Shown one piece after another: positions 1 through 6,363 of a stretch of 33,430 nucleotides of DNA. How positions within the stretch are numbered: the stretch's first letter is position 1; the number at the start of each line of letters is the position of its first letter. Origin of the DNA: Ruminococcus sp. UBA7013 (GTDB lineage Bacteria; Bacillota; Clostridia; Oscillospirales; Ruminococcaceae); the NCBI GenBank assembly GCA_002449585.1, contig DJXD01000086.1, positions 1-33,430 on the forward strand, written 5' to 3'. The notes below the pieces were generated by a model, which saw nothing but the letters and a program-made list of their open reading frames with translations, searched no databases and had not been told where the DNA came from. The position numbers were made by a program, and so were the translations under genes.

Positions 1-73
1 TTTGTCAAGAAACGAAAGGAGGGAGCGGCATTCTTCCCCGACTTTAGAAGTCGGGGTATCCTGCCGCCTATTG
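1..73 (+). mobile_element. Right end of an IS200/IS605-superfamily (IscB/TnpB-type) element, partial
   Basis: The first bases hold a strong imperfect hairpin. The outer stem is GCGGCA (25-30) with TGCCGC (62-67). The inner 9-bp stem is 36-44 with 48-56, closing on a TAG loop. Subterminal hairpins of this form sit just after or inside the end of the endonuclease gene in IS200/IS605-type elements. An open frame enters from the left edge and stops inside the hairpin loop, as expected for such an end. The exact boundary with chromosomal DNA cannot be fixed; it must lie between about 67 and the darA start at 74. Assignment to IscB rather than TnpB is inference, supported by the candidate 5' RNA at the other end of the window. 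Confidence 0.6.
3..47 (+). CDS. C-terminal tail of transposon-encoded RNA-guided nuclease (IscB/TnpB-like), partial
   Basis: Frame 3 reads the last 14 codons of a protein ending GGSGILPRL, with stop TAG at 45-47 in the loop of the element's end hairpin. A Ser-Gly-Ile-x-Pro tail encoded across such a hairpin is, from memory, common for IscB-like proteins of Clostridia. The catalytic RuvC and HNH parts would lie outside the window, so family membership rests on the tail and the hairpin only. The frame-2 reading that joins this DNA to darA without a stop is judged not to be the element's gene. Confidence 0.4.
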   Translation, partial: CQETKGGSGILPRL

Positions 74-391
74 ATGAAACTTGTTTTTGCCATTGTCAAT
101 GGTGATGATTCTCAATCTGTGGGAAAGGCTTTGGCTTCTGCCGGATTCTATGCTACAAAATTAGCATCTACCGGCGGTTTCCTCAGTTCCGGAAATACCA
201 CATTCTTGATGTGCGTAGAAGAAAACCGGCTTGATGCTTTGATCGATGTCATTCGACAGAAAAGCCGCAAACGGAAAAAAACTGTCCCCAATGGTCTGCC
301 CATCTCTGCGGAAGCAGAATTCCCTGTTGAGGTCGAAGTGGGTGGGGCTACTATCTTTGTCACAGATGTGACCAGATTTGAAAAATTATGA
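74..391 (+). CDS. darA: DarA (YaaQ) cyclic-di-AMP receptor, PII-like
   Basis: A 105-residue protein starting MKLVFAIVNGDD. It matches DarA/YaaQ in length (about 109 aa in B. subtilis) and in the small PII-like fold that trimerises and binds the second messenger c-di-AMP in the cytosol. Its downstream effect is not well understood in any species. The start at 74 is chosen because the family begins at this Met; the frame is open further upstream only because it runs into the mobile-element end. No ribosome site lies immediately before the ATG. The nearest is AAAGGAGGG at 15-23, separated from the start by the element hairpin. The stop overlaps the holB start (ATGA), so the two are translationally coupled. 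The order darA-holB-ricT is that of Firmicutes, with yaaR missing. Confidence 0.9.
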   Translation: MKLVFAIVNGDDSQSVGKALASAGFYATKLASTGGFLSSGNTTFLMCVEENRLDALIDVIRQKSRKRKKTVPNGLPISAEAEFPVEVEVGGATIFVTDVTRFEKL

Positions 392-1347
392 AAATTTACG
401 GAAATACCAGCATCATGCAGCTGATGCAGAAAATGAGAAAACAAAATCATCTGCCCCATGCCTGTTTGATCTATGGGGAACAAGGCTCAGGCCGTAAAAC
501 ATTGGCAAAATATTTTGCCATGACTGCCCTTTGTACCGGAGATCAGCCCCCTTGCGGATCTTGCCGCAATTGTCAAAAAATCCTGAACGGCATACATCCG
601 GATCTCATTTTCCCAGAACACAGCGGAAAAAAACAATCTTTCTCTGTTGATACTATCAGAGCCGTCTGCCGAGATGCCATTATTGCACCTAATGACAGCG
701 ATAAAAAAATTTATCTGTTCACAGATTGCGATCATATCGGCATTCCTGCACAAAATACCCTGCTGAAACTCACAGAAGAACCCCCTGAACATGTGATTTT
801 GCTATTCACTGCTCAGGATAAGCATGTATTTCTTTCAACGATGCTTTCCAGAATGATGCAGTTTTCTGTGTGTCCCTGTTCTCCGGCGGAAACAAAAGCC
901 GCTTTGCTGGAACATGGCATTTCTTCTCAGGAAGCAGAAAGAGCAATTCAAGTTTATGGCCGAAATATCGGCCTTGCGCTGGCATGGCTGGAAAATCCTG
1001 ATATGCAGAATATGACCCATCAGGCCGCTGAACTGACTGCCGCCATTGCACATGGCCGACAATATGAAATTCTCAAAATTTTATCTAATTATGAACATGA
1101 TCGGGCACGTGCTTCTGCATTTCTCAAACTGCTGGAATTACAATGCCGGGATGCACTTGCTGTAAAATATACAGATGCTGTCCCTGTAGGCTGTGACCGG
1201 AACAGCGCAGAGCAATTATCTCAAGTCCTCACCCTGCACCGGACAGAGCAGATGTGTCAGGCCATTCAGACAGCTTATGAAGCTTTGGAAGCCAGTGTTA
1301 GCACAAAGCTTGCGCTTGCCGCATTGGGCGGCTCTCTGATGATTTAG
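388..1347 (+). CDS. holB: DNA polymerase III delta' subunit (clamp loader)
   Basis: A 319-residue clamp-loader AAA+ subunit that helps load the sliding clamp onto primed DNA. The P-loop region at residues 30-38 reads GEQGSGRKT, where the usual GxxGxGKT is interrupted by an Arg, so ATP binding by this subunit is doubtful; many delta' subunits are ATP-inert. A four-Cys zinc module follows (C49, C56, C59, C62). The sensor region shows the conserved LLKLTEEPPE motif near residue 130. The SRC arginine-finger motif is replaced by SRM. The gene overlaps darA by 4 nt and is followed 12 nt later by ricT, as in B. subtilis. Confidence 0.92.
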   Translation: MKIYGNTSIMQLMQKMRKQNHLPHACLIYGEQGSGRKTLAKYFAMTALCTGDQPPCGSCRNCQKILNGIHPDLIFPEHSGKKQSFSVDTIRAVCRDAIIAPNDSDKKIYLFTDCDHIGIPAQNTLLKLTEEPPEHVILLFTAQDKHVFLSTMLSRMMQFSVCPCSPAETKAALLEHGISSQEAERAIQVYGRNIGLALAWLENPDMQNMTHQAAELTAAIAHGRQYEILKILSNYEHDRARASAFLKLLELQCRDALAVKYTDAVPVGCDRNSAEQLSQVLTLHRTEQMCQAIQTAYEALEASVSTKLALAALGGSLMI

Positions 1348-1359
1348 AAAGGAGCTTTT

Positions 1360-2229
1360 ATGACTGAAATTGTTGGCGTACATTTCCAGAATTCTGGAAA
1401 AATATATTATTTTTCCCCCAACGGATTGCAATTAGCTTTTGGCGTTAAAGTCGTTGTAGAAACTGCCAAAGGCCTTGAATGCGGTACGGTTTCTATTTCA
1501 AACAAGCTGATTGATGATTCTTCTGTTACTGCACCATTAAAAAATGTAATCCGGATCATGACAGAACAGGATTTCCAAACACTGGAGCAGAATAAACAGA
1601 AAGAGCAAAAAGCCTTTATGATCTGTAAGCAAAAAATCAAGGCGCATAAACTCAACATGGAATTAATAGATGTTTCCTGTGCGTTTGATAATAGCAAACT
1701 GCTGTTTTATTTTACTTCTGATACTCGTGTAGATTTCCGGGAACTGGTCAAAGATCTGGCCTCTATTTTCAAGATGCGGATTGAATTAAGACAAATCAGC
1801 GTCCGGGATGAAGCAAAATTATTCGGCGGCCTTGGTGTCTGTGGCAGGGAATTTTGCTGCCGGGGCTATCTGAAAGATATCGGCACGATCTCGATCAAAG
1901 TGGCCAAAGAACAAGGTTTATCTTTGAATCCTACGAAAATCTCTGGAACATGCGGCCGATTGATGTGCTGTTTGAAGCATGAACAGGCTGTTTATGAAGA
2001 ATTGCAGAAGATCACCCCTAAAGTTGGCACAATCGTCAAAACACCAAAGGGCAAAGGCCGCATTGAAGAAGTCAATGTTTTATCCGGAAAATTAAAAATT
2101 CATCCGGAGCAGGAGGACGAAATGCCTTATATAGCCGATCGCTCTGAAATAGAAATTCTTCGTCCGCAGAAACCCAAACCCCAAAAATCCGGAAAAGAAA
2201 ATAAAAAACCTCAGGATCAAGAATCCTGA
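1360..2229 (+). CDS. ricT: RicT/YaaT, PSP1-domain protein of the Ric (Y-) complex
   Basis: A 289-residue PSP1-domain protein. Two cysteine clusters, CGREFCC and CGRLMCC, sit about 40 residues apart in the second half. In B. subtilis, RicT with RicA and RicF carries [4Fe-4S] clusters and steers RNase Y-dependent mRNA maturation, with effects on sporulation and competence. The C-terminus is a Lys/Pro-rich tail. The start has a clear AAAGGAG site about 7 nt upstream. It is the last gene of the darA-holB-ricT run, and no other gene on this strand follows before the terminator at 2368. Confidence 0.9.
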   Translation: MTEIVGVHFQNSGKIYYFSPNGLQLAFGVKVVVETAKGLECGTVSISNKLIDDSSVTAPLKNVIRIMTEQDFQTLEQNKQKEQKAFMICKQKIKAHKLNMELIDVSCAFDNSKLLFYFTSDTRVDFRELVKDLASIFKMRIELRQISVRDEAKLFGGLGVCGREFCCRGYLKDIGTISIKVAKEQGLSLNPTKISGTCGRLMCCLKHEQAVYEELQKITPKVGTIVKTPKGKGRIEEVNVLSGKLKIHPEQEDEMPYIADRSEIEILRPQKPKPQKSGKENKKPQDQES

Positions 2230-2296
2230 GATTTGGTGATTATGGAGAATCTCGTGTCTGATTTTTGGTGATTCTTACAAAGATTTTTCAAAATCC

Positions 2297-2325
2297 TTGA
2301 CAAAATCCATAAGATATGCTATAAT
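2297..2325 (+). promoter_or_regulatory. Orphan consensus sigma-A promoter
   Basis: TTGACA at 2297-2302, a 17-bp spacer, then TATAAT at 2320-2325 with an extended TG at 2317-2318. This is a perfect match to the vegetative consensus. It points right, but no plus-strand gene follows. Only a terminator lies 43 bp beyond the -10, and the next gene is on the other strand. Confidence 0.85.
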
Positions 2326-2331
2326 AAATCT

Positions 2332-2395
2332 ATCATAAATCCTACATCCTTATTATTTATTTTTTGGCAGGCCGCTGAAACGGCCTGTTTTTTTT
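2332..2395 (+). ncRNA. Candidate ~64-nt small RNA
   Basis: This is the expected transcript of the promoter at 2297-2325, starting about 7 nt after the -10 and ending at the T-tract of the terminator at 2368-2395. Its first ~36 nt are A/T-rich and unstructured, with no ATG and no ribosome site, so it should be noncoding. The start site is inferred from promoter geometry. No known RNA family is recognised. Alternatively it is a dead-end transcript, or its read-through acts as antisense to the lipoprotein gene ending at 2394. Confidence 0.45.
2368..2395 (+). terminator. Intrinsic terminator
   Basis: A 7-bp stem, CAGGCCG (2368-2374) with CGGCCTG (2381-2387), and a 6-nt loop are followed by eight T. 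It faces right and serves the darA-holB-ricT run and/or the orphan promoter. On the minus strand it lacks a T-tract. Confidence 0.85.
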
Positions 2396-3038
2396 AATTC
2401 CAATTCAGCACAAGCCGGTCGATCTCTTCCCATGTCTGCGCATAAATATACTGATTCTGAATTGTAAATGCATAAGTTACCGGGGGCAGATATGCCATCT
2501 GATTCACATGCTTTTCCAACTGTTTCAATACTTGAAAAGCATAGACTTCTTCCATTCTGTCAGCGGCCTTGGGTGTTGCAATTTTTGCATAGCGTTCAGA
2601 AAAATCTGTTTCATAATATGTTTTCACATCTTGCTCTGCATCTTCCCAGAAATTGACCGGAATAATAGAGAGAATCACTTCATAGCCATCCTGATTTTTA
2701 TGCACCTCTTTGACAAAATAGCTTGTTTTCTGTAAAATCTCCTCAGCCAGCGCATCATAATCCCCTTTGATCTTGTCAGAAATCAGCTCCGTATCCAGAC
2801 CAAAATAATTCTGTATTCTCTGGCTTAATACTTCCACTTCTTGATCATGCATTTTTTCCGCTTCTTCCTGTGAAACATTCGTCAGCGCACAGTAAGAATC
2901 AGAATCATCATGATAAACACATTCCATCACGGAAAGTACATATTCCTGATAAGTTGTTCCTGCAAATCCGCATCCTGTCAGCATCACCGCACACAGGAAA
3001 CATAATACTGCTTTTTTCACCGCTCTCAAATCTATCAT
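2394..3038 (-). CDS. Putative lipoprotein of unknown function
   Basis: A 214-residue protein with a short N-terminal signal (KKAVLCFLCAVMLTGC). The lipobox LTGC predicts lipidation at the Cys and anchoring to the outer face of the membrane. The mature part is mixed alpha/beta, charged, and shows no motif I recognise. The start at 3038 lies 3 nt after the stop of the upstream lipoprotein gene, and the site AAGGG overlaps that stop. An internal GTG a few codons later (before KKAVL) is an alternative start. It is probably cotranscribed with the gene at 3042-3845, so the two lipoproteins may act together. Confidence 0.75.
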   Translation of the reverse strand: MIDLRAVKKAVLCFLCAVMLTGCGFAGTTYQEYVLSVMECVYHDDSDSYCALTNVSQEEAEKMHDQEVEVLSQRIQNYFGLDTELISDKIKGDYDALAEEILQKTSYFVKEVHKNQDGYEVILSIIPVNFWEDAEQDVKTYYETDFSERYAKIATPKAADRMEEVYAFQVLKQLEKHVNQMAYLPPVTYAFTIQNQYIYAQTWEEIDRLVLNWN

Positions 3039-3041
3039 CCC

Positions 3042-3845
3042 TTATTCAAGATAATTCACAGGAATCGCATTGCCTTCCTGATCATAAAAAATAATATTAT
3101 CCAGATACAAATCTGATAAATTCTGTACGCCCCAGCGCATAATAATAAAATTCGGATCTTCCATATCAGCAGTCCATTTTTTACCCGAATCCGCCAGCAG
3201 GAATTTAAATTCCACATGATATAAATCCGATCTTTCCAGTGCAAATTCATTAATATTCACAGCGGAAAAATCTGCAAATCCATACCATTTATCATCTGCG
3301 CAATTCGTTCCGCCGCCGCCGCCGATCCAGCCGGGCACATATAGCCGCTTTCCTTCTTCATTGACAAAATAATCCCCTTTGGCCTGTGCGCCAATATCAA
3401 AACTGATGGCATATACACTTTCCAGCTGATCCGGCCTCAATAAATGATTCACATGCACACGGAATTTTTGCACCAATGTTCCCAAATTTTCCGGATTTGT
3501 AGATTGATCTGTAAATTTCAGCATGAAATTTCCATCTATATTTTCCACAGATAATTCTCCATCTGCACAATATTCATCATCAAGCAGCACTTCTATAAAA
3601 TCATATTTGCCATTTGTAAACGTCACGCCATTTGGATTTTCTTCCGGAAATGGCGCATTTGTCGGGGGCTGTGTCTCTTCTATGCTTTCTGATTCTAATT
3701 CTGTCAATTCCTGAATGCTCTCTGTTTCCGATGTCATTTCCTCCGCAGGCGCATTCTGTTTCTGACTGCATCCGGCACACAGCAAAAAAATTCCTGTTAT
3801 CATACAAATACTGATTTTCTTCAATCCTGATCCCTCACTATTCAA
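3042..3845 (-). CDS. Putative lipoprotein, possible jelly-roll or carbohydrate-binding domain
   Basis: A protein of up to 267 residues. The signal region KKISICMITGIFLLCAGC has lipobox LCAGC. A Glu/Ser/Thr-rich linker (to about residue 65) is followed by a compact domain containing a run of five Gly and a C-terminal strand pattern (HVEFKFLLADSG, DNIIFYDQEG) suggesting a beta-sandwich such as a galactose-binding or CBM fold. That fold call is weak. The start is uncertain. TTG at 3845 has GGAGGG 6 nt upstream, but this site lies inside a hairpin; the second TTG about seven codons later has GAGGGA upstream and puts the start just before the signal peptide. Confidence 0.7.
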   Translation of the reverse strand: MNSEGSGLKKISICMITGIFLLCAGCSQKQNAPAEEMTSETESIQELTELESESIEETQPPTNAPFPEENPNGVTFTNGKYDFIEVLLDDEYCADGELSVENIDGNFMLKFTDQSTNPENLGTLVQKFRVHVNHLLRPDQLESVYAISFDIGAQAKGDYFVNEEGKRLYVPGWIGGGGGTNCADDKWYGFADFSAVNINEFALERSDLYHVEFKFLLADSGKKWTADMEDPNFIIMRWGVQNLSDLYLDNIIFYDQEGNAIPVNYLE

Positions 3846-3870
3846 AAAATGCCCTCCAAAAAGAGGGCTT
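3844..3870 (-). terminator. Terminator of the small secreted-protein gene, overlapping the next ribosome site
   Basis: Read on the minus strand, GCCCTC (RC of 3865-3870) pairs with GAGGGC (RC of 3850-3855) across a short T/G loop and is followed by A and six T. It lies directly after the gene ending at 3873. It runs into the start of the lipoprotein gene, whose GGAGGG ribosome site is the 3' arm of the hairpin. Confidence 0.6.
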
Positions 3871-3872
3871 CA

Positions 3873-4079
3873 TCAATTCTTTTTCTTAGAAACACCAGCG
3901 GCCGCCCCTGCAAGCGCAAGTGCCGCAATCGCAGGAAGAATATCCGTATCACCAGTTTCTGTGCTGGAAACGCCGCTTTCTGTCGAAGTCTCATTTTCTG
4001 CATCAGCAGGCACAGCAATCATAGAGCCTGAACAGAGCACACATGCCGCTGTCACAGCAAGGAAATGTTTAATTCTCAT
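3873..4079 (-). CDS. Small secreted protein with C-terminal membrane anchor
   Basis: A 68-residue product starting MRIKHFLAV. The start at 4079 is preferred because AAAGGA lies 8 nt upstream; the in-frame ATG at 4088 abuts that site and would be too close. A signal peptide (to about ADA) is followed by a Ser/Thr/Glu-rich segment of about 20 residues. The end is GDTDILPAIAALALAG... with a KKK tail, a hydrophobic plus basic tail resembling a sortase sorting signal, although a canonical LPxTG is not present (TGD only). Its function is unknown. It has its own near-consensus promoter and its own terminator. Confidence 0.65.
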   Translation of the reverse strand: MRIKHFLAVTAACVLCSGSMIAVPADAENETSTESGVSSTETGDTDILPAIAALALAGAAAGVSKKKN

Positions 4080-4113
4080 GTGCTTCATCCTTTCGCCGCA
4101 TAATGATATTTTC

Positions 4114-4142
4114 AGTATAGCATAGATCTCTCCAAAAGTCAA
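4114..4142 (-). promoter_or_regulatory. Sigma-A promoter of the small secreted-protein gene
   Basis: Minus strand: TTGACT (RC of 4137-4142), 17 bp, TATACT (RC of 4114-4119), with TG one base upstream of the -10. The start point would be near 4107, giving a leader of about 28 nt. Confidence 0.8.
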
Positions 4143-4157
4143 GCGTTTTTTTGATTT

Positions 4158-5468
4158 TCACCTATTTTTCATCACAGCCGCTTGCCGCAAATCATAAAAC
4201 GCCATCAGCTGCAACCATTCTTTTGTGAATCTCTCCCCACTGACAGCAATCGGCACTGCTGGCGGACAAGATACCTGTACTGGGGCACAAATTCGCCCTT
4301 CTGCCTGTGCCAATGCTATCACTTCATAATCTGATAAAGCCGCTTCCCTGATCCCATATTCCTGTTTCATTGGCGGCGGCAATGCTGGAATCTCTTCTGC
4401 TGGCTTTGCTTCACAGGCCAATAATATCATTTCTAATTCTGCAAATTCTTGTTCTGTCATCATCGGCGATAATAATAATACCAAACAAGTTTTATCTGCA
4501 TATTCACACTCTATAGAAAATTTCCTGAGTGCATCCGCCAGCAAAATCCCATTCGCCGCAATGGTCAGATGCATCGGATCTTTCCCCTGCAATTGATATT
4601 TCCCTTCTAATCTTTTCCGTAATTTCTCGATATTTTCCTCACATTTCCGGATCTCTTCGCCATGCTCCCATAGCCATCCTGTACAGGCTTCCAAAGATTC
4701 CAGAATCAAATAATTCGGACTCGTAGATCCAAATAATTGCATATGCCTTTTCATATCCTGCACCCGTTCCGGATCTCTCATATGTAGAAATGCGCCGCCT
4801 GTCAATGCTGATAATGTCTTATGCGCCGAATCACAGCAATAATCTGCTCCCAATGCGATCGGATGCAGATTTTCCCTCAAAAATGCCAGATGTGCGCCAT
4901 GTGCATTATCTACCAGCAATCTTGCCCCATATTTCCGGCAAATCTCTGCCAATGCCCTAATATCCTGCAAATTCCCTGCATAATCCGGAGAGGTGACATA
5001 CACACAGGCCGGATCTTTTGTTTCCTGCAATGCCTTTTCAAAATCAGCCGGATCATACTTTCCTGCAATCACACCCCCTGTTCTGGGAAATATCCATTTC
5101 ACATGCAAATCCAATAATACACAGCTATTCAAAAATGCTCTGTGTACGGTTCTAGCCGCAATCACTACCCGATTTTCCGCCTTCATCTGTGTCAGCATCG
5201 CCTGAATGCATAACGTAGAGCCTCCTGCACTCCAACAACATGCCGGTGTCTGATAGATCTCTGCTGTCTGCTTCTCTCCCTGTCGAAGAATCCCCTCTGC
5301 TTCAAATAAGCTATCCGCTCCGGCGATCTCTGTAATATCCCATTGATATGCCGCATTCAGCTCCGGATTGTCGCATCTTCCCTTATGTCCGGGCATATGC
5401 ATTCTTAGCCCTTTCTTCTCCGCATACCCCTGCAAAAAATTTTTTAAAAAATATTCCATTTTTTTCAT
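4158..5468 (-). CDS. Orn/Lys/Arg decarboxylase-family PLP enzyme (YaaO-like)
   Basis: A 436-residue aminotransferase-fold enzyme. Visible motifs are HMPGHK (residues 24-29), the GADSL segment near 50, SAGGST (80-84), DNAHGAH (187-193) and SAHKTL with the PLP-binding Lys at about 217. The family decarboxylates arginine, lysine or ornithine in polyamine synthesis; the substrate here cannot be told. It is shorter than the inducible enterobacterial enzymes and lacks their N-terminal wing domain, like B. subtilis YaaO, which lies near darA in Bacillus too. Three ATGs (5471, 5468, 5459) follow the site AAGGGGG at 5472-5478, so the exact start is uncertain. That site overlaps the -35 of the divergent promoter. 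Confidence 0.85.
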   Translation of the reverse strand: MKKMEYFLKNFLQGYAEKKGLRMHMPGHKGRCDNPELNAAYQWDITEIAGADSLFEAEGILRQGEKQTAEIYQTPACCWSAGGSTLCIQAMLTQMKAENRVVIAARTVHRAFLNSCVLLDLHVKWIFPRTGGVIAGKYDPADFEKALQETKDPACVYVTSPDYAGNLQDIRALAEICRKYGARLLVDNAHGAHLAFLRENLHPIALGADYCCDSAHKTLSALTGGAFLHMRDPERVQDMKRHMQLFGSTSPNYLILESLEACTGWLWEHGEEIRKCEENIEKLRKRLEGKYQLQGKDPMHLTIAANGILLADALRKFSIECEYADKTCLVLLLSPMMTEQEFAELEMILLACEAKPAEEIPALPPPMKQEYGIREAALSDYEVIALAQAEGRICAPVQVSCPPAVPIAVSGERFTKEWLQLMAFYDLRQAAVMKNR

Positions 5469-5476
5469 CATCCCCC

Positions 5477-5505
5477 TTGACAAATTTTTAAAAATATTGT
5501 ACAAT
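5477..5505 (+). promoter_or_regulatory. Sigma-A promoter of the coiled-coil/sigma-like operon
   Basis: TTGACA (5477-5482), 17 bp, TACAAT (5500-5505). The expected start point is near 5512, immediately before a perfect dyad (5513-5524). The -10 forms half of the palindrome ATTGTACAAT (5496-5505). Confidence 0.8.
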
Positions 5506-5512
5506 ATAAATA

Positions 5513-5524
5513 GAACATTTGTTC
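5513..5524. promoter_or_regulatory. Candidate LexA (SOS) box
   Basis: GAAC-ATTT-GTTC is a perfect 12-bp dyad with the GAAC-N4-GTTC form of the Gram-positive LexA/DinR operator. The flanks extend the symmetry by one base pair on each side (A...T). It begins at the predicted transcription start of the downstream operon, a classic repressor position. LexA itself is not in the window. Confidence 0.6.
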
Positions 5525-5555
5525 TTTTCTTAATTCATCCGAAAGGAGCATTCTT

Positions 5556-5798
5556 ATGCAAGATCTTATTACAGATTATCAGCTCAGCCGAGCACAACTC
5601 CAGCATCGCATCATGGAACTGAATCAGATGCTGAAAACGCCTGCCCTCTCTCTCAAAGATCGGGAACGCCTTGCCGTCCGCCGAAATCTGCTCATGACCG
5701 AACGAGAAGAAATGCTAATCATCATCACCGAAATGGAAAAGCATCTGAAAGGAGCAGAATCACATGAAAAGAGTCTCAGAAATTGCCATGAGCTTTGA
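5556..5798 (+). CDS. Small coiled-coil protein of unknown function
   Basis: An 80-residue, charged, almost entirely helical protein with heptad-like Leu/Met spacing. It reads as two antiparallel helices around the turn TPALSLKDRER (residues 30-40). It has no signal peptide or membrane segment. AAAGGAG lies 10 nt before the ATG. The last 35 nt overlap the next gene in another frame, so the two are translationally coupled. It may be a partner or anti-factor of the sigma-region-4-like protein. Similar small coiled-coil plus sigma-like pairs occur in phage and integrative elements of gut Firmicutes, but I cannot name this family. Confidence 0.7.
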   Translation: MQDLITDYQLSRAQLQHRIMELNQMLKTPALSLKDRERLAVRRNLLMTEREEMLIIITEMEKHLKGAESHEKSLRNCHEL

Positions 5799-6081
5799 TC
5801 AAGATCTGATCCAAGATCTGATAGATACCCCCTCTACTAATCGCAAACAGCTCACAATTGCCTGCGCACTGCTCTCTGATGTCATTACCAATAAACTCCC
5901 CCCCAGACAGAAAGAAATCATCACCCTGTATTATTATCAAAATCTAAACAGGAAAGAAATCGCTTCCCTTCTGCATCTGGAGTATTCTGTTGTATGCCGG
6001 ACACTTCGCCGGGCAAAAATCAATATCAAAAAAGAAATGCAGTTCTGCTTTTCCTATCTTATTTCCGCACAGGAAGATTAA
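5764..6081 (+). CDS. Sigma-70 region-4-like DNA-binding protein
   Basis: A 105-residue protein. Residues ~45-90 read LPPRQKEIITLYYYQNLNRK followed by EIASLLHLEYSVVCRTLRRA, the helix-turn-helix layout of sigma region 4 (LxxRExxVxxLxxxxxxxxxEIAxxLxxSxxxVxxxLxRA). Region 2 is absent, so it is not a complete sigma factor. It could be a phage-type late-gene activator, a split sigma subunit or a YlxM-like regulator. A good AAAGGAG site lies inside the upstream gene. The unit sits behind a LexA-type box, so DNA-damage control is plausible. No other phage genes are nearby. Confidence 0.75.
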   Translation: MKRVSEIAMSFDQDLIQDLIDTPSTNRKQLTIACALLSDVITNKLPPRQKEIITLYYYQNLNRKEIASLLHLEYSVVCRTLRRAKINIKKEMQFCFSYLISAQED

Positions 6082-6111
6082 AAAACAGCTCTCCTGTTCC
6101 GGAGAGCTGCA
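6078..6111 (-). terminator. Terminator of tRNA-Gln
   Basis: Minus strand: CAGCTCTCC and GGAGAGCTG form a 9-bp stem with a 6-nt loop, followed by TTTTTT. It begins a few bases after the 3' end of the tRNA and also lies just beyond the stop of the sigma-like gene on the other strand. Confidence 0.85.
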
Positions 6112-6113
6112 CA

Positions 6114-6185
6114 TTGGGACGGCGGGATTTGAACCCACGGGTGACGGAGTCAAAGTCCGTTGCCTTACCGCTTGGCTACGCCCCA
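6114..6185 (-). tRNA. tRNA-Gln (anticodon UUG)
   Basis: A 72-nt cloverleaf on the minus strand. The acceptor is TGGGGCG with CGTCCCA (one G-U) and discriminator A. The anticodon stem ACGGA/TCCGT closes the loop CTTTGAC, giving anticodon UUG (RC of 6151-6153). The T arm contains GGTTCAAATCC. CCA is not encoded. It is a single tRNA gene with its own consensus promoter and terminator. Confidence 0.95.
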
Positions 6186-6199
6186 ACCTCATGCTATAT

Positions 6200-6228
6200 A
6201 TTATATCACATTTTTCTGAGTTTGTCAA
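6200..6228 (-). promoter_or_regulatory. Sigma-A promoter of tRNA-Gln
   Basis: Minus strand: TTGACA (RC of 6223-6228), 17 bp, TATAAT (RC of 6200-6205), a perfect consensus including TG one base before the -10. The start point would be a few bases before the mature tRNA 5' end at 6185. Confidence 0.88.
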
Positions 6229-6277
6229 GACCTGCACACTCTGAAATTTTTCGCATAAACTATTAGCAGGAGAAAAA

Positions 6278-6308
6278 ATCCGGATTCCTGCATAAAATCC
6301 CTCCGGAT
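6278..6308. repeat. Inverted repeat upstream of mazF
   Basis: ATCCGGA (6278-6284) and TCCGGAT (6302-6308) form a 7-bp dyad separated by 17 bp, about 55 bp before the mazF start. It could be an operator or a leader hairpin. No clear promoter is visible in this interval (6229-6363). Confidence 0.35.
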
Positions 6309-6363
6309 CAGCAATACTAAAAACAAGAAATTAATCAGAAATCCAAAAAGGAGCTGTTGATTC

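Noticed and set aside
2..391. An open frame joins the mobile-element end to darA without a stop, suggesting a fusion protein.
   Set aside because: DarA homologues begin at the Met at 74. The element's own tail reads better in frame 3 and stops at 45-47. The frame-2 extension is probably chance reading through the hairpin.
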